Positions 34,734-44,033 of a stretch of 64,000 bases of DNA are shown in pieces. This stretch comes from Burkholderia sp. PAMC 26561. Its GTDB lineage: Bacteria; Pseudomonadota; Gammaproteobacteria; Burkholderiales; Burkholderiaceae. The stretch spans positions 1,559,426-1,623,425 of the forward strand of contig NZ_CP014315.1 in assembly GCF_001557535.2 (NCBI RefSeq). The letters run 5' to 3'. The notes under the pieces were generated by a model that did no database searches, was not told the DNA's origin, and saw only the letters and a program-made list of their open reading frames with translations. Every line of letters begins with the position of its first letter. Positions within the stretch are counted from its first letter, which is position 1. The translations under genes and the position numbers were made by a program.

Positions 34734-36062
34734 TCAGGTTGTCTGAATCTTTTTCCCGGGCCGCGCCCACACAGCAGTAAAGACAAGATTGACGATGATC
34801 GCCGCCACCGTCCCTGCCGCCATGCCGTTGCTGAGCACGAGTTGCAGGTTCGCGGGAAAGCGGGCGTAGAGATTGGGGACCAGTATCGGCAGCAGGCCGA
34901 CGATCAACGCCACGGCGAGCGTGTACTGATTGCTGCGCGCATTCAGGTCGACCTGTCCAAGCATCTTGATGCCCATGACACCGATCATCGCGAAGACGAT
35001 CAAAGCCGTGCCCCCGACCACTGGCGCGGGGATCGAATAAGCAAGCCGTGCGAGCGGCGCGAACAGTGCGATCACGATCAACATAACGCCGGCGGTAGCC
35101 GTGACATAGCGTGAACGCACGCCGGTCGTCTGCACCACGCCAATGTTTTCGGCGCTCGTGATGATGAGCGACGTGCCGAGCAACGCACCGATCAGTGAAG
35201 CCACGGCGTCGCCGCGAATGGTGCGGGGAACGTCGCGCGAAGCATCGATGACCCTGCCCGTGATCTCGCCGACTGCGACCGTCTGCGCCGTTGCTTCGGC
35301 CATCGATATCACGCTGAAAATCAGCATGGGCAGGGCGGCGATCACATCGAAATGCGGCGTGCCGAACGGGAACAGCACCGGGTGCGTGAAAACGGGACCC
35401 TGCATGACAGTGGCGAGCGGCATGTAGCCCAATGCCCAGCTTGCCAACGCGCCGATGACGAGGCCCAGCAGCACCGCAAGCCGCCCCGCCGCTCCTTTCA
35501 GGGCACGCGCAATCAGAAGCGTGGAGGCAATGGTCAGGAGCGCAAGTCCGAGCGCCTGCGGCTGCGCGAATGTCGGAGTGCCGGGCTGTCCGACGATCAC
35601 GCCCGCATAGATCTTGATCAGGCTCACCGACACCAGCAGCAACATGGCGCCGATCACCACGCGAGGAAAAAAGCGCAGGCAACGCGCGAACACCGGCAGG
35701 ATGATCCAGTAGAACAGGCTCGTGAGGATCACCGACCCGGCGGCGGTCTGCAGGTCGGTCTGCCTCGCGACGAGGGCGAACAGCATCACCGGCGCGCCGC
35801 CCGGAACCATCACGAACGGGAGTCGCGCGCCAATGGCCGCCCAGCCGAACGACTGCAGCAACGTGCCGATGCCGCAAGCAAGAAATGTCGCACCGATCAA
35901 CTGGACCGTGAGTTCAGCGGGCAGCGACAGCATCCTGGCGACGAGGAAAACGGCCGTGATCGGCGATGCCGCCATCGATAAAACATGTTGTAAGCCGAAC
36001 AGCACGAGTTGCCATGCGGGCAGGCGTGCATCGACGGGATCTCTTGCTGGATCAGGACTCAT
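34734..36062 (-). CDS. NCS2-family nucleobase/purine permease
   Basis: A 442-residue transporter of the nucleobase-cation symporter 2 family. About 12-14 hydrophobic segments are visible, with the QHVLSMAASPITAVFLVARML entry segment and the substrate motif ENIGVVQTTGVRSRYV, which keeps the N-x-G-x-x-x-x-T-G core. Strong ribosome site (GGAGGGG) before the ATG. Substrates of relatives are uracil, xanthine or urate; its position between a sulfotransferase-like gene and a porin leaves the real substrate open. Confidence 0.9.
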   Translation of the reverse strand: MSPDPARDPVDARLPAWQLVLFGLQHVLSMAASPITAVFLVARMLSLPAELTVQLIGATFLACGIGTLLQSFGWAAIGARLPFVMVPGGAPVMLFALVARQTDLQTAAGSVILTSLFYWIILPVFARCLRFFPRVVIGAMLLLVSVSLIKIYAGVIVGQPGTPTFAQPQALGLALLTIASTLLIARALKGAAGRLAVLLGLVIGALASWALGYMPLATVMQGPVFTHPVLFPFGTPHFDVIAALPMLIFSVISMAEATAQTVAVGEITGRVIDASRDVPRTIRGDAVASLIGALLGTSLIITSAENIGVVQTTGVRSRYVTATAGVMLIVIALFAPLARLAYSIPAPVVGGTALIVFAMIGVMGIKMLGQVDLNARSNQYTLAVALIVGLLPILVPNLYARFPANLQLVLSNGMAAGTVAAIIVNLVFTAVWARPGKKIQTT

Positions 36063-36095
36063 GGCCCCTCCGGAAGTCAGGCGCGTGGGCATGGT

Positions 36096-37211
36096 TCAGG
36101 CCGGTAGCCAGGGCAATTGCTCGCGGCCGTACCGGAGGGTCTGGAACACGCTGTTCAACTGGCCGGGACCGGTCTTGCGTGCGGCTTCATCGGGGTATTG
36201 ATCGAACCACGGAATGATGTATTCCCAAACCACTTCGCCTGCGGGCGTGACCTCGAACAGGCGGCCTGTCGCGGACTCCGTCACGTGCGTATTGCCGTTG
36301 GGCAGGCGCTGCGCGTTGCCCATGAACGGGCTGTAGAACACGTTCACCACGTCGTCAGCGTAGGACCACACGACCGCGTTGTTCGAGGGATCGATCTCGA
36401 GCACGCGCGAGAACGCGACGTGCGCGCCAGTGCGAAAGTTGCCGTTATCGAAGGTGAGGATGTTGCCGTTCGGCAGCGCCACCGGCGCGTGCTGGTGCGA
36501 CACCACGCTGGGCGGAATATGCATGGCGAGCGCGCCCGTCTGCTTGTCCACTGCGATGATGCCGGAGGTCGTCCGCAAGCTCATGAGCACCTGGCCCTGT
36601 GCGTTGACACCGATGCCGTTCACGAGCGGCCAGTGGTATCGGCCGAAGCCCGGGGCGATCGGGAAGTCCTCGGGATTCAAATGTTCCCAGGCTTTCCATT
36701 CCCATACGAGTTCACCCGCACGATTCACTTCGCGGATGACGTCGCCATACATGACTTCGTCAGGTCCGTGTGCCGTGCCACCGGGTACTCGCCCAGCGAA
36801 GCCGGGTGGAACTGGCGCGCAGGCCGAATACAGGAGGTGGCCATTGGGAAGCCATTGCGCGTCGTGGTGATGCGCGGGATCTTCGTAACGCCAGACCACT
36901 TCGCCCTGCGGTGTGACTTCGGAGAAATCGCCGCCGTGCCACATCGACCAGGGCGCATAGCGATCGGGCGAATGTGCATGGCTGCCGTTGTAGCCGAGGT
37001 TGCCGTTAGGCAGGATCACAGCGTGACGTCCGGGGCGCACGGGCATCTTCCATTGATGCACGACCTCACCTTGCATATCGATGAGATAGACATGACCCCC
37101 GCCCGTTTGCGGCGCGATCAGGGTATAGCCATGCGCCGATAGCGCGGGATCATGGGCGATGAGACCGACGCCGCGGCGTCGCTGGGTAATCTGGTCTACG
37201 GACGTTGACAC
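36096..37211 (-). CDS. Arylsulfotransferase (ASST)-like protein without signal peptide
   Basis: A 371-residue beta-propeller-like protein. The GTG start follows AAAGGAG. Repeated LPNGN/LPNGH turns (HAVILPNGNLGYNG, HDAQWLPNGHLLYSA, APVALPNGNILTFDNG, RLPNGNTHVTES) and GEVVW strands are typical of the ASST family, which transfers sulfate between phenolic compounds using a sulfated His. Classical ASST is exported, but no signal peptide is seen here. First gene of the operon with an NCS2 permease and a porin, controlled probably by the divergent LysR protein. Confidence 0.82.
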   Translation of the reverse strand: MSTSVDQITQRRRGVGLIAHDPALSAHGYTLIAPQTGGGHVYLIDMQGEVVHQWKMPVRPGRHAVILPNGNLGYNGSHAHSPDRYAPWSMWHGGDFSEVTPQGEVVWRYEDPAHHHDAQWLPNGHLLYSACAPVPPGFAGRVPGGTAHGPDEVMYGDVIREVNRAGELVWEWKAWEHLNPEDFPIAPGFGRYHWPLVNGIGVNAQGQVLMSLRTTSGIIAVDKQTGALAMHIPPSVVSHQHAPVALPNGNILTFDNGNFRTGAHVAFSRVLEIDPSNNAVVWSYADDVVNVFYSPFMGNAQRLPNGNTHVTESATGRLFEVTPAGEVVWEYIIPWFDQYPDEAARKTGPGQLNSVFQTLRYGREQLPWLPA

Positions 37212-37313
37212 GTTGAACTCCTTTGATGACGGAGCCCAATGTAGGGGATACTGGCCGTCAGGAAAATATGATTATTCTTTACGGCCCGTTCGGAAAAAAC
37301 ATACACCCGATCC

Positions 37314-38258
37314 ATGCGCTCAATATCACAGACATTCCGATGCTTCGACGAAGTCGTCCGCCGCGGTTCCATCCGAAAAGCTGCTCAGGCGCTGCATTTG
37401 ACGGCGGCCGCCGTGCACCAGCAAATCATGAATCTTGAAGAACAGGTCGGCACGCCGCTGTTCGACCGGCTGCCGCGTGGCATGAAATTGACCACGGCCG
37501 GCGAGATCGTGATCGCGGCCGTACGACGCGGGCAACGTGACTTCGACAACGCCATGACGCAGATAGAAGATCTTCGCTCGCTGCGCCGCGGTCATATCAA
37601 CCTCGCGGTGTCGCCTTCCTCGGCCGAACACATGGTCCCGGAGGCCATCGAGGCGGCCATCAAGAGTTATCCCGGGATCACCTTCAGCGTGCGCTCCGGC
37701 AATGGCGAGAGCATCCTGAAGTGGGTCGAGACGGGCGAGGCTGACATTGGCTATGGCCTGCGCCGCAAGCCGCCGCCAGGCGTAGTCGAAGTGCGGGCGT
37801 TCGCTCAGCGTCTGGGGCTGGTCGCAGCGCCCGGTCATCCGTTGTGCGAGCTGGACAGGCGGCTTCGGTTGCGCGACTGTCTCGACTATCCCCTGATCCT
37901 GATGACACCCGACACGGAATTGCGCGCAATGGTCGATCAGATCGATCATCGGGAGCAGAGAAAGGCGCGCCCGCTCGTCGAGACCAGTTCGGTCTCGATG
38001 GTTCGGCGTCTGGTGGCCAATGGCCTGGGTATCGGCTTCCTGATTGCCGAGAACGTGGCGGAAGACGTCGAACAGGGACGACTCGTGTGGACTCCGCTCT
38101 CGGATGCGGGAGCCAAGTCGTTCAGTTGCCTTTATCAGCGATCAGACCTGACCACGACGACAGCCATGGGCATGTTCCAGGAGTTTCTGGGGCACGCGAT
38201 TACTCGCATGGAGGAGCGCTTTGAGTCTCAAGGCGTCTCCGCAAAATCACAACGATGA
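37314..38258 (+). CDS. LysR-family transcriptional regulator
   Basis: A 314-residue LysR regulator: HTH at about residues 17-36 (GSIRKAAQALHLTAAAVHQQ), linker, then a substrate domain with INLAVSPSSAEHMVPEAIEA and VRRLVANGLGIGFLIAENVA. It is divergent from the ASST-NCS2-porin operon across a 100-bp A/T-rich gap, so it is the likely regulator of that operon. Effector unknown, perhaps an aromatic sulfate or purine-like compound. Confidence 0.9.
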   Translation: MRSISQTFRCFDEVVRRGSIRKAAQALHLTAAAVHQQIMNLEEQVGTPLFDRLPRGMKLTTAGEIVIAAVRRGQRDFDNAMTQIEDLRSLRRGHINLAVSPSSAEHMVPEAIEAAIKSYPGITFSVRSGNGESILKWVETGEADIGYGLRRKPPPGVVEVRAFAQRLGLVAAPGHPLCELDRRLRLRDCLDYPLILMTPDTELRAMVDQIDHREQRKARPLVETSSVSMVRRLVANGLGIGFLIAENVAEDVEQGRLVWTPLSDAGAKSFSCLYQRSDLTTTTAMGMFQEFLGHAITRMEERFESQGVSAKSQR

Positions 38259-38499
38259 TCTGCACGACTGGAACCCATGTCTTGCGGATTTCGCAGAAAG
38301 GGTGAGAGCTCACGGCACGCGACTGACTTCTTGCATTCCAGAGTGAACTGCGTCCCAGTTTGCTGGGCGGAGTTTCGCTTGGCCAGTCTCCTGATCCGGC
38401 AAGACTTATTCGCCGCCCAATTCAACGTTGCGTGCGAAAGCCGGACGCGCTGCGCTGGACGCTGCATCGAATACTGCCTGGCGCGACCGGCAAACGTTA

Positions 38500-38781
38500 T
38501 TAACCGTGTGCACTCCGCCTGCCCCGCAGGATCAGCGCGCCATAAACGATTCCGGCCGCGAGACTCGTGCAACCGCTGAAACTGACGAGTCCCATCGCCC
38601 ACCCTTCGTCGCCGACTACGAGCCTGAGCGCCAGCAAAATCCCGCACCAACCTGCGATCCAGAACCCGCGCGACTGACCTTCGCGCAATTTCCGTCCGAA
38701 TACCGTGTCCTGATGCCGCTCCATGGCAAGGGCGAGAAACGCAAAGGACAGTACGCAAATGATCAAAGCCAATCCATGCAT
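38500..38781 (-). CDS. DUF3325 membrane protein
   Basis: A 93-residue protein with three hydrophobic segments (HGLALIICVLSFAFLALAMER, FWIAGWCGILLALRLVVG, CTSLAAGIVYGALILRG). The AMERHQDTVFGR segment is characteristic of DUF3325. The ATG overlaps the PepSY-gene stop (TGATG), so translation is coupled. DUF3325 proteins accompany DUF3649 and PepSY membrane proteins next to TonB-dependent siderophore receptors; their exact task is unknown. Confidence 0.88.
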   Translation of the reverse strand: MHGLALIICVLSFAFLALAMERHQDTVFGRKLREGQSRGFWIAGWCGILLALRLVVGDEGWAMGLVSFSGCTSLAAGIVYGALILRGRRSAHG

Positions 38782-40412
38782 CACGTGCTCTCCTCTTCTG
38801 CTTCCCGCACTGCAACCCGGCGTCCGGCCGCGCTTCTTGCCACAGCCTTCACACGTGGCCGATGACGCCCCGTGCGGACCGCCAGCGCCGCATGCAGCGC
38901 CGCGAAAGCCCACATCATCAGATCGAAGCCCACGAACACCCAGTCACCTTGCGCGATGGAACGCCACAACGGCCGTTGCGTGGTGAGCGCATTGAGCAAG
39001 GGCAAGAACGCCAGCAAGCCGGCCGCGAACCACAGCAATTCAATCCAGGCGCGCTTTGCAGGCCGTGCAAGCGTGTACAGCAAGGTTGCCGCCCATATCG
39101 TGAAGAACAGGTTGATCTCTGCTTTCGGGCGCTCGGGCATTGCCACGGGCAGCAGCCGGTTGGCCCACAGGAACCCCGTCATCGCGATGGAAAGCCCCGC
39201 GATGCTCGCAATATTCAAACGCTCGACGAGCCAGAAGCCGAAATAAGGCCGCGCAGGATCGGGCAGCTTTTGACGCCGTTTGACCGTCCACATGACGAGG
39301 CCGGTGCCTACCATCGCCGTGCCGGCAAGACTCACGATGAAGTACAGCCAGCGCAACTGCAAGCCGCTGAACCGGCCGAGGTGCAACGCATACAGCACGC
39401 CGCGCGTTTCCGCCGCCGCGCCGACGCCGCCTTTCACTTCGATCAGCTTGCCGGTCGCGCCGTCGAACAACAGATATTGCGGGCTCATGGAAACACGTGC
39501 TGCGTCCCCGCGCGAAACGGCAACGCGCGCCGCGCTATCGCCGGGATGGGTGATCGTCACGCGCCCGGCATTGCCGCGTCCCCAGCGGGCCTCGGCTTCA
39601 CGCACCATCGGGCCGACTGGCGCAAGCGGCGCTTTCTGCCCGCTCGGCTTGCCCGGCTGGATGAAGGCGCTCAACTGCGTTGTCATCTGCTGGCTCTCTG
39701 CCGGCGTCCTGAACGCGGCCTGGGACCCGAACGGCATGTACATCGCCATCAGGGTGACGAGGCCGGTGTAAGTGATCATCAGGTGGAACGGCAGCCCGAA
39801 GACCGACAGCGCGTTATGCGCATCGAGCCATGAACGTTGGCCCTTGCCCCATCGGAACGTAAAGAAGTCGACAAAGATCTTCTTGTGCGTGATCACGCCG
39901 CTAATGATGGCGACCAGCATGAACATCGCGCAGAAGCCCGCGATCCACCGTCCCCATAACGCAGGCATGTAATAAAACTGGAAGTGGAACCGATAAAAAA
40001 AGTCGCCGCCGAGCGTGTCGCGCGCCGTCACTTTCTGGCCGGTGTCAACGTCGAAGCTCGCTTCCTGGAACGCACGTTTGCCGGTCGCAATACCCGGCGT
40101 GCGCCAGAACGAACCAATCACGCTGCTTCGTTCATTGTGCAGATCGAAACTCCACTGCGCGCTCCCTGCGGCCAGCGTACCGAGCGTCGTGGCTACGCGC
40201 TCGGCCGTCAGCGCGGCGTCGGGCGGCGCTGTCCGGTGCGCAACTTCAGGCCGCATCCATTGCGTTATTTCTTCCTTGAAGTAGCTGACCGTGCCGGTAA
40301 GGAACATTGCGTAGAGAATCCAGCCGACAAGCAAGCCCGCCCATGTATGCAGGTCGGACATGCTCTGGCGGATGCCGCGGGCCTGCGGCTTCGGGTTGGA
40401 AGATGCCTTCAT
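38781..40412 (-). CDS. PepSY-domain membrane protein (PiuB-like iron-uptake component)
   Basis: A 543-residue PepSY_TM protein starting at MKASSNPKPQ. It opens with the PiuB-type helix SDLHTWAGLLVGWILYAMFL, carries periplasmic PepSY regions (WSFDLHNERSSVIGSFW and GRFSGLQLRWLYF) and several later membrane helices. Such proteins are thought to reduce or release iron from siderophores at the inner membrane. Start and stop both overlap neighbours as TGATG, so DUF3649, PepSY and DUF3325 form one coupled unit. Confidence 0.9.
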   Translation of the reverse strand: MKASSNPKPQARGIRQSMSDLHTWAGLLVGWILYAMFLTGTVSYFKEEITQWMRPEVAHRTAPPDAALTAERVATTLGTLAAGSAQWSFDLHNERSSVIGSFWRTPGIATGKRAFQEASFDVDTGQKVTARDTLGGDFFYRFHFQFYYMPALWGRWIAGFCAMFMLVAIISGVITHKKIFVDFFTFRWGKGQRSWLDAHNALSVFGLPFHLMITYTGLVTLMAMYMPFGSQAAFRTPAESQQMTTQLSAFIQPGKPSGQKAPLAPVGPMVREAEARWGRGNAGRVTITHPGDSAARVAVSRGDAARVSMSPQYLLFDGATGKLIEVKGGVGAAAETRGVLYALHLGRFSGLQLRWLYFIVSLAGTAMVGTGLVMWTVKRRQKLPDPARPYFGFWLVERLNIASIAGLSIAMTGFLWANRLLPVAMPERPKAEINLFFTIWAATLLYTLARPAKRAWIELLWFAAGLLAFLPLLNALTTQRPLWRSIAQGDWVFVGFDLMMWAFAALHAALAVRTGRHRPRVKAVARSAAGRRVAVREAEEEST

Positions 40413-40708
40413 CAGACATGCCCTCCCGACCACACGGTCCAGGCTGCACACAACAACGGCAGCGCCACGACCAGACATCCGGTCCACGCACGCAAGGCGC
40501 TGCGCACCGCGAACACCCAGATCACAGCGCAGACATACACGATAAAGCTGGCAAGCATGCCCGTCAGGACCGCTTGCGGTTTGCTGATCGGCAATGCAAG
40601 GGTCGCCACGCTTGTCAGTGCAGCGAGCGCGTAGCCGCCGAAGATGGCGCATACGATGCGCGACACCAGCGGCCCCACGCGAGCGAATCGAGTGATGACG
40701 ATGTTCAT
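40412..40708 (-). CDS. DUF3649 membrane protein
   Basis: A 98-residue protein with three hydrophobic segments (IVCAIFGGYALAALTSVATLALP, AVLTGMLASFIVYVCAVIWVFA, LVVALPLLCAAWTVWSG), matching DUF3649, usually annotated iron transporter or iron uptake protein. The frame continues upstream without a stop into the receptor remnant, so a longer fused product is possible; the ATG chosen gives the family's normal N-terminus. Confidence 0.85.
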   Translation of the reverse strand: MNIVITRFARVGPLVSRIVCAIFGGYALAALTSVATLALPISKPQAVLTGMLASFIVYVCAVIWVFAVRSALRAWTGCLVVALPLLCAAWTVWSGGHV

Positions 40709-40747
40709 TTGCTTGCAGTGTCTTGCGTTGTCATGCTGGAGCCATTG

Positions 40748-41209
40748 AAAGTCGATCTGCGCCGACAACAGCAACGTGCGCGGCGCGGCCACCGTTGCAT
40801 ACGTGCCGCTCACGAGCCAGTAGTTATCGATGAACACGTTCTCGACGTTGGCACGCTAGACCACGGACTTCCCCGCAATCCGCGTCCGATAACGCGCGCC
40901 GACATCCGTGCGCGTCCAGCCGGTTACCTCGATGCGGTTGGCCGCATCGAATTGCGGCGAAGAGGTGGTGATGACCCGCCCGTTCAGGCTCAGGCCCGGT
41001 ACCCACGGCAGGTCCCAGCCAACGCCGAAGTTGATCGCGCGTTTCGGCACGCCGTCCGCGTCGTGGAACGTCACGCTTGCCATCAGGCGCAGGCCGCTCA
41101 GCACGTCGCCGCAGGTCGCGGGTTCCAGGCCGCAGTTGCGCTGTTTGCCGTCGAAGCTGCAAACCGTGGTCACGGGGTCCGTGACCACACTCGGGCGCGC
41201 CAGCCAGCC
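40748..41209 (-). pseudogene. Remnant of a TonB-dependent siderophore receptor (C-terminal part)
   Basis: About 150 codons of receptor beta-barrel remain: LSGLRLMASVTFHDADG, VPGLSLNGRVITTSSPQFD, YRTRIAGKSVV, then an amber stop at 40856-40858, then RANVENVFIDNYWLVSG and the terminal APRTLLLSAQIDF. In intact receptors the position of the amber is Trp (VxWRANVEN), so TGG to TAG is the likely change. The normal stop after the last Phe is now CAA, so the tail runs in frame into DUF3649. The plug domain, signal peptide and most of the barrel are missing; a TAG lies directly upstream of the remnant. Confidence 0.88.
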
Positions 41210-41216
41210 CTAGCTC

Positions 41217-41236
41217 AAATGCAAATGATTATTATT
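41217..41236. promoter_or_regulatory. Fur box at the edge of the receptor remnant
   Basis: AATGCAAATGATTATTAT and its flanks give AATAAT-AATCATTTGCATT on the minus strand, close to the GATAAT-repeat Fur consensus. It lies just before the truncated receptor sequence and would iron-regulate the DUF3649-PepSY-DUF3325 unit; it is also about 230 bases upstream of the gluconate-dehydrogenase-type operon on the other strand. Confidence 0.7.
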
Positions 41237-41360
41237 AACAAATATCACGGGTAAGTGTCAAGTTTGTTCTCTGCTCGCGATCGGCCACCGGAATCATCTT
41301 AGGAACCGCCAAGCACCAGCCTCCGCAATGATTACTTGAATCTTACGTTTGCTTGTATAT

Positions 41361-41375
41361 TTGCAATTCTTGCAA
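41361..41375. promoter_or_regulatory. Inverted repeat TTGCAA-TTC-TTGCAA upstream of the GMC operon
   Basis: A perfect 6+3+6 dyad about 90 bases before the first start of the dehydrogenase operon, next to an A/T-rich promoter-like stretch (GCTTGTATAT). Candidate operator only; the regulator is not adjacent. Confidence 0.35.
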
Positions 41376-41467
41376 AGGTGTTTATCGGGCGGCTTCGGCG
41401 CGCCTTTCAAAGTGGCCAGTCATAATCCCACCCCTTGAAGACCGCTCGCCATTCTGGATACTCGATA

Positions 41468-42163
41468 ATGAAAACCATCGGCAGCTCCCCTGCCCGGCGC
41501 GCGTTTCTCCGCGATGCACTTGCCATGGCGCCCGCCGCCGTCGCGGTTGGAACAGGTGTGGCCGGTTCCACGCTCGTGAAGGCGGCCGACGCCCAACCTT
41601 ACAAGCCGGCCTACTTCACCGCCCAGGAATGGACCACGCTCAATGCGCTGGTTGACCGGCTGATTCCCGCCGACGCGCAAGGCCCGGGCGCGGTCGAGGC
41701 CGGCGTGGCCGAGTTCATCGACTTGCAGATGAACCAGCCGTATGGCTTCGGGGCGCTCTGGTACATGCGCGGCCCGTTCGTAAGAGACACATCGCCGCTG
41801 ATGGGCTACCAGCTCGAATTCTCGCCGCGCACGCTGTACCGTTCGGCGCTCGCCGGTTTCGACAAGGCGGTCATCGCCAGGCGCAACAAGCCTTTCAACG
41901 ATCTCGACGATGCCGGCAAAGATGCGCTCATCGGCGAACTCGAACACGGCAAGCTGGCAATCGGCGACGTCCCGCCCGCCGACTTCTTCGCGCAGTTGCT
42001 GCAGAACACGCACGAAGGCTATTTCTGCGATCCGAAGCACGGCGGCAACAAGCACATGGACGCGTGGCGAATGATCAATTTCCCGGGCGCACGCGGCGAT
42101 TACATCGACTGGGTCGAACAATACGGCAAGCGTTATCCGCTGCCGCCGGTTTCAATCGGCTGA
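41468..42163 (+). CDS. Gluconate 2-dehydrogenase subunit 3 family protein
   Basis: A 231-residue small subunit with a twin-arginine signal (ARRAFLRDALAMAPAAVAV), matching the way the folded flavoprotein complex is exported. The mature part has the subunit-3 pattern FTAQEWTTLNALVDRLIPAD, then GVAEFIDLQMNQPYG and FCDPKHGGNKHMDAWRMI. In membrane-bound GMC dehydrogenases this subunit carries the large subunit across the membrane. First gene of a three-gene operon. Confidence 0.92.
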   Translation: MKTIGSSPARRAFLRDALAMAPAAVAVGTGVAGSTLVKAADAQPYKPAYFTAQEWTTLNALVDRLIPADAQGPGAVEAGVAEFIDLQMNQPYGFGALWYMRGPFVRDTSPLMGYQLEFSPRTLYRSALAGFDKAVIARRNKPFNDLDDAGKDALIGELEHGKLAIGDVPPADFFAQLLQNTHEGYFCDPKHGGNKHMDAWRMINFPGARGDYIDWVEQYGKRYPLPPVSIG

Positions 42164-42238
42164 ACGGGGCGCCTGATCGTTGCCCGGTTTTGGAACCGGT
42201 TCCATAAGCGCAGATGCTGACAAACAAGGACACATTGC

Positions 42239-44023
42239 ATGGCCGATTTAAAGATGAAGCCCGTGGACGCCGTGATCGTCGGCTTCGGCTGGACCGGCGC
42301 CATCATGGCGAAGGAACTGACCGAAGCCGGCCTGCACGTGGTTGCACTGGAGCGTGGCGCGTATCGCGACACCTACCCGGACGGCGCGTATCCGAAGACG
42401 CTCGATGAGCTGACCTATTTGCAGCGCTGGAAGCTGTTCCAGGACATGTCGAAGACGAGCTTCACTTTCCGCCATTCCCTGAACGACACCGCGTTGCCGT
42501 ATCGGCAGATTGGCGCCTTCAAACCGGGTGAAGGCGTGGGCGGCGCGGGCCTGCACTGGTCCGGCCAGCATTGGCGCGTGTATCCGGAAGAACTTCGTCT
42601 CAAGTCGCACTACGAGGAAAAGTACGGCCGCAAGTTCGTGCCAAACGGCATGACGCTGCAGGACTTCGGCGTAACTTACGAAGAGCTGGAACCGCACTTC
42701 GATTTCGTCGAAAAGATGATGGGAACGTCGGGCCAGGCGTATCGCGTGAAAGGTCAGATTGTTGCGAACGGCGTGGGTAATCCGTTCGAAGCAAACCGCT
42801 CGGACAACTTCCCGCTGCCGCCGCAAAAGACGCCGTACACTGCGCACCTGTTCGAACTCGCCGCGCGTGAAGTGGGTTTTCATCCGTTTCAGGAACCATC
42901 CGCGAATGTCGCGCAACCCTACACGAACCAGTATGGCTGCCAGATGGGTCCGTGCAACTTCTGCGGTTTCTGTTCGGGCTTCGCCTGCTACAACTACTCG
43001 AAGGCATCGCCGAACGTCAACATCCTGCCTGCGCTGAAACAGGTGCCGCTGTTCGAATTGCGATCGAACTGCAACGTGCTGCGCATCAACCTGGACAGCA
43101 GCAAAAAGAAAGCGACGGGCGTGACATATGTGGACATCAAGGGCAATACCGTCGAGCAGCCCGCAGCGCTCGTGATTGCCAGCACGTTCGCGTACAACAA
43201 CGCGCGGCTGTTCCTGCTCTCGGGCATAGGCAAGCCCTATGACCCGAAAACAGGCCAGGGCGCAGTCGGCAAGAACGTCGCCTATCAGACGATGTCCACC
43301 GTGCGCATGTTCTTCGGGCCAGGAAAGAACACGAACGGGTTTATTGGTGCCGGTGGCAACGGCGTGGCATTGGACGATTTCAATGCCGACAACTTCGATC
43401 ATGGTCCGCTCGGCTTCGTGGGCGGCGCGCCCGTCTGGTGCAACCCGGCCGGCGTAAAGCCGATCTCCGGCATTCCTGTTCCGACCGGCACGCCCAAGTG
43501 GGGCGCGCAATGGAAGACGGCGGTGAAGGACAACTACACCAATACCGTCTCGTTCGATGTTCACGGCGCGAACATGGTCTACGCCGACAACTATCTCGAT
43601 CTCGACCCGACCTACACCGACAGCTTCGGCCAGCCGCTGTTGCGCTTCACCTTCGACTGGAAAGAAAACGATATCCGCATGAGCCAGTACGTCACCGGTC
43701 AGATGCAGAAAGTCGCCCACGCGATGAACCCCAAGTCCATCCAGACGAGCGTGATGAACATCGGCGATCACCTCGACCTGCGTCCGTACCAGACCACGCA
43801 CTGGGCAGGCGGCGTCGCGATGGGAACCGACCGCAACACGAGTGTGCTGAACCGCTACCTGCAGAGCTGGGACGTGCACAACGTCTTTGCGGTAGGCTCG
43901 GGCGTGTTTCCTGTGGGTATCGGCTATAACCCGACGGGACTCGCGACAGCGCTTGCCTACTGGTCGGCGAAGGCGATCCGCGAACAATATCTGAAAGACC
44001 CGCGTCCGCTGGTCGATGCCTGA
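42239..44023 (+). CDS. GMC-family flavoprotein dehydrogenase, gluconate 2-dehydrogenase type
   Basis: A 594-residue FAD enzyme. FAD loop VIVGFGWTGAIMAKEL at the N-terminus, then VGGAGLHWSGQHWRV, a Cys-rich segment (QMGPCNFCGFCSGFACYNYS) that holds the 3Fe-4S cluster in this subclass, and the C-terminal active-site His in THWAGGVAMG with YNPTGLATALAYW. It oxidises a sugar or sugar acid in the periplasm and passes electrons to the cytochrome subunit. Gluconate, 2-ketogluconate, sorbitol or other polyols are all possible substrates. Confidence 0.92.
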   Translation: MADLKMKPVDAVIVGFGWTGAIMAKELTEAGLHVVALERGAYRDTYPDGAYPKTLDELTYLQRWKLFQDMSKTSFTFRHSLNDTALPYRQIGAFKPGEGVGGAGLHWSGQHWRVYPEELRLKSHYEEKYGRKFVPNGMTLQDFGVTYEELEPHFDFVEKMMGTSGQAYRVKGQIVANGVGNPFEANRSDNFPLPPQKTPYTAHLFELAAREVGFHPFQEPSANVAQPYTNQYGCQMGPCNFCGFCSGFACYNYSKASPNVNILPALKQVPLFELRSNCNVLRINLDSSKKKATGVTYVDIKGNTVEQPAALVIASTFAYNNARLFLLSGIGKPYDPKTGQGAVGKNVAYQTMSTVRMFFGPGKNTNGFIGAGGNGVALDDFNADNFDHGPLGFVGGAPVWCNPAGVKPISGIPVPTGTPKWGAQWKTAVKDNYTNTVSFDVHGANMVYADNYLDLDPTYTDSFGQPLLRFTFDWKENDIRMSQYVTGQMQKVAHAMNPKSIQTSVMNIGDHLDLRPYQTTHWAGGVAMGTDRNTSVLNRYLQSWDVHNVFAVGSGVFPVGIGYNPTGLATALAYWSAKAIREQYLKDPRPLVDA

Positions 44024-44033
44024 GGCGAACACG

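Noticed and set aside
38228..38815. Open frame of about 195 codons overlapping the DUF3325 gene
   Set aside because: Same strand but different frame, no domain; DUF3325 in the other frame is well supported and translationally coupled.
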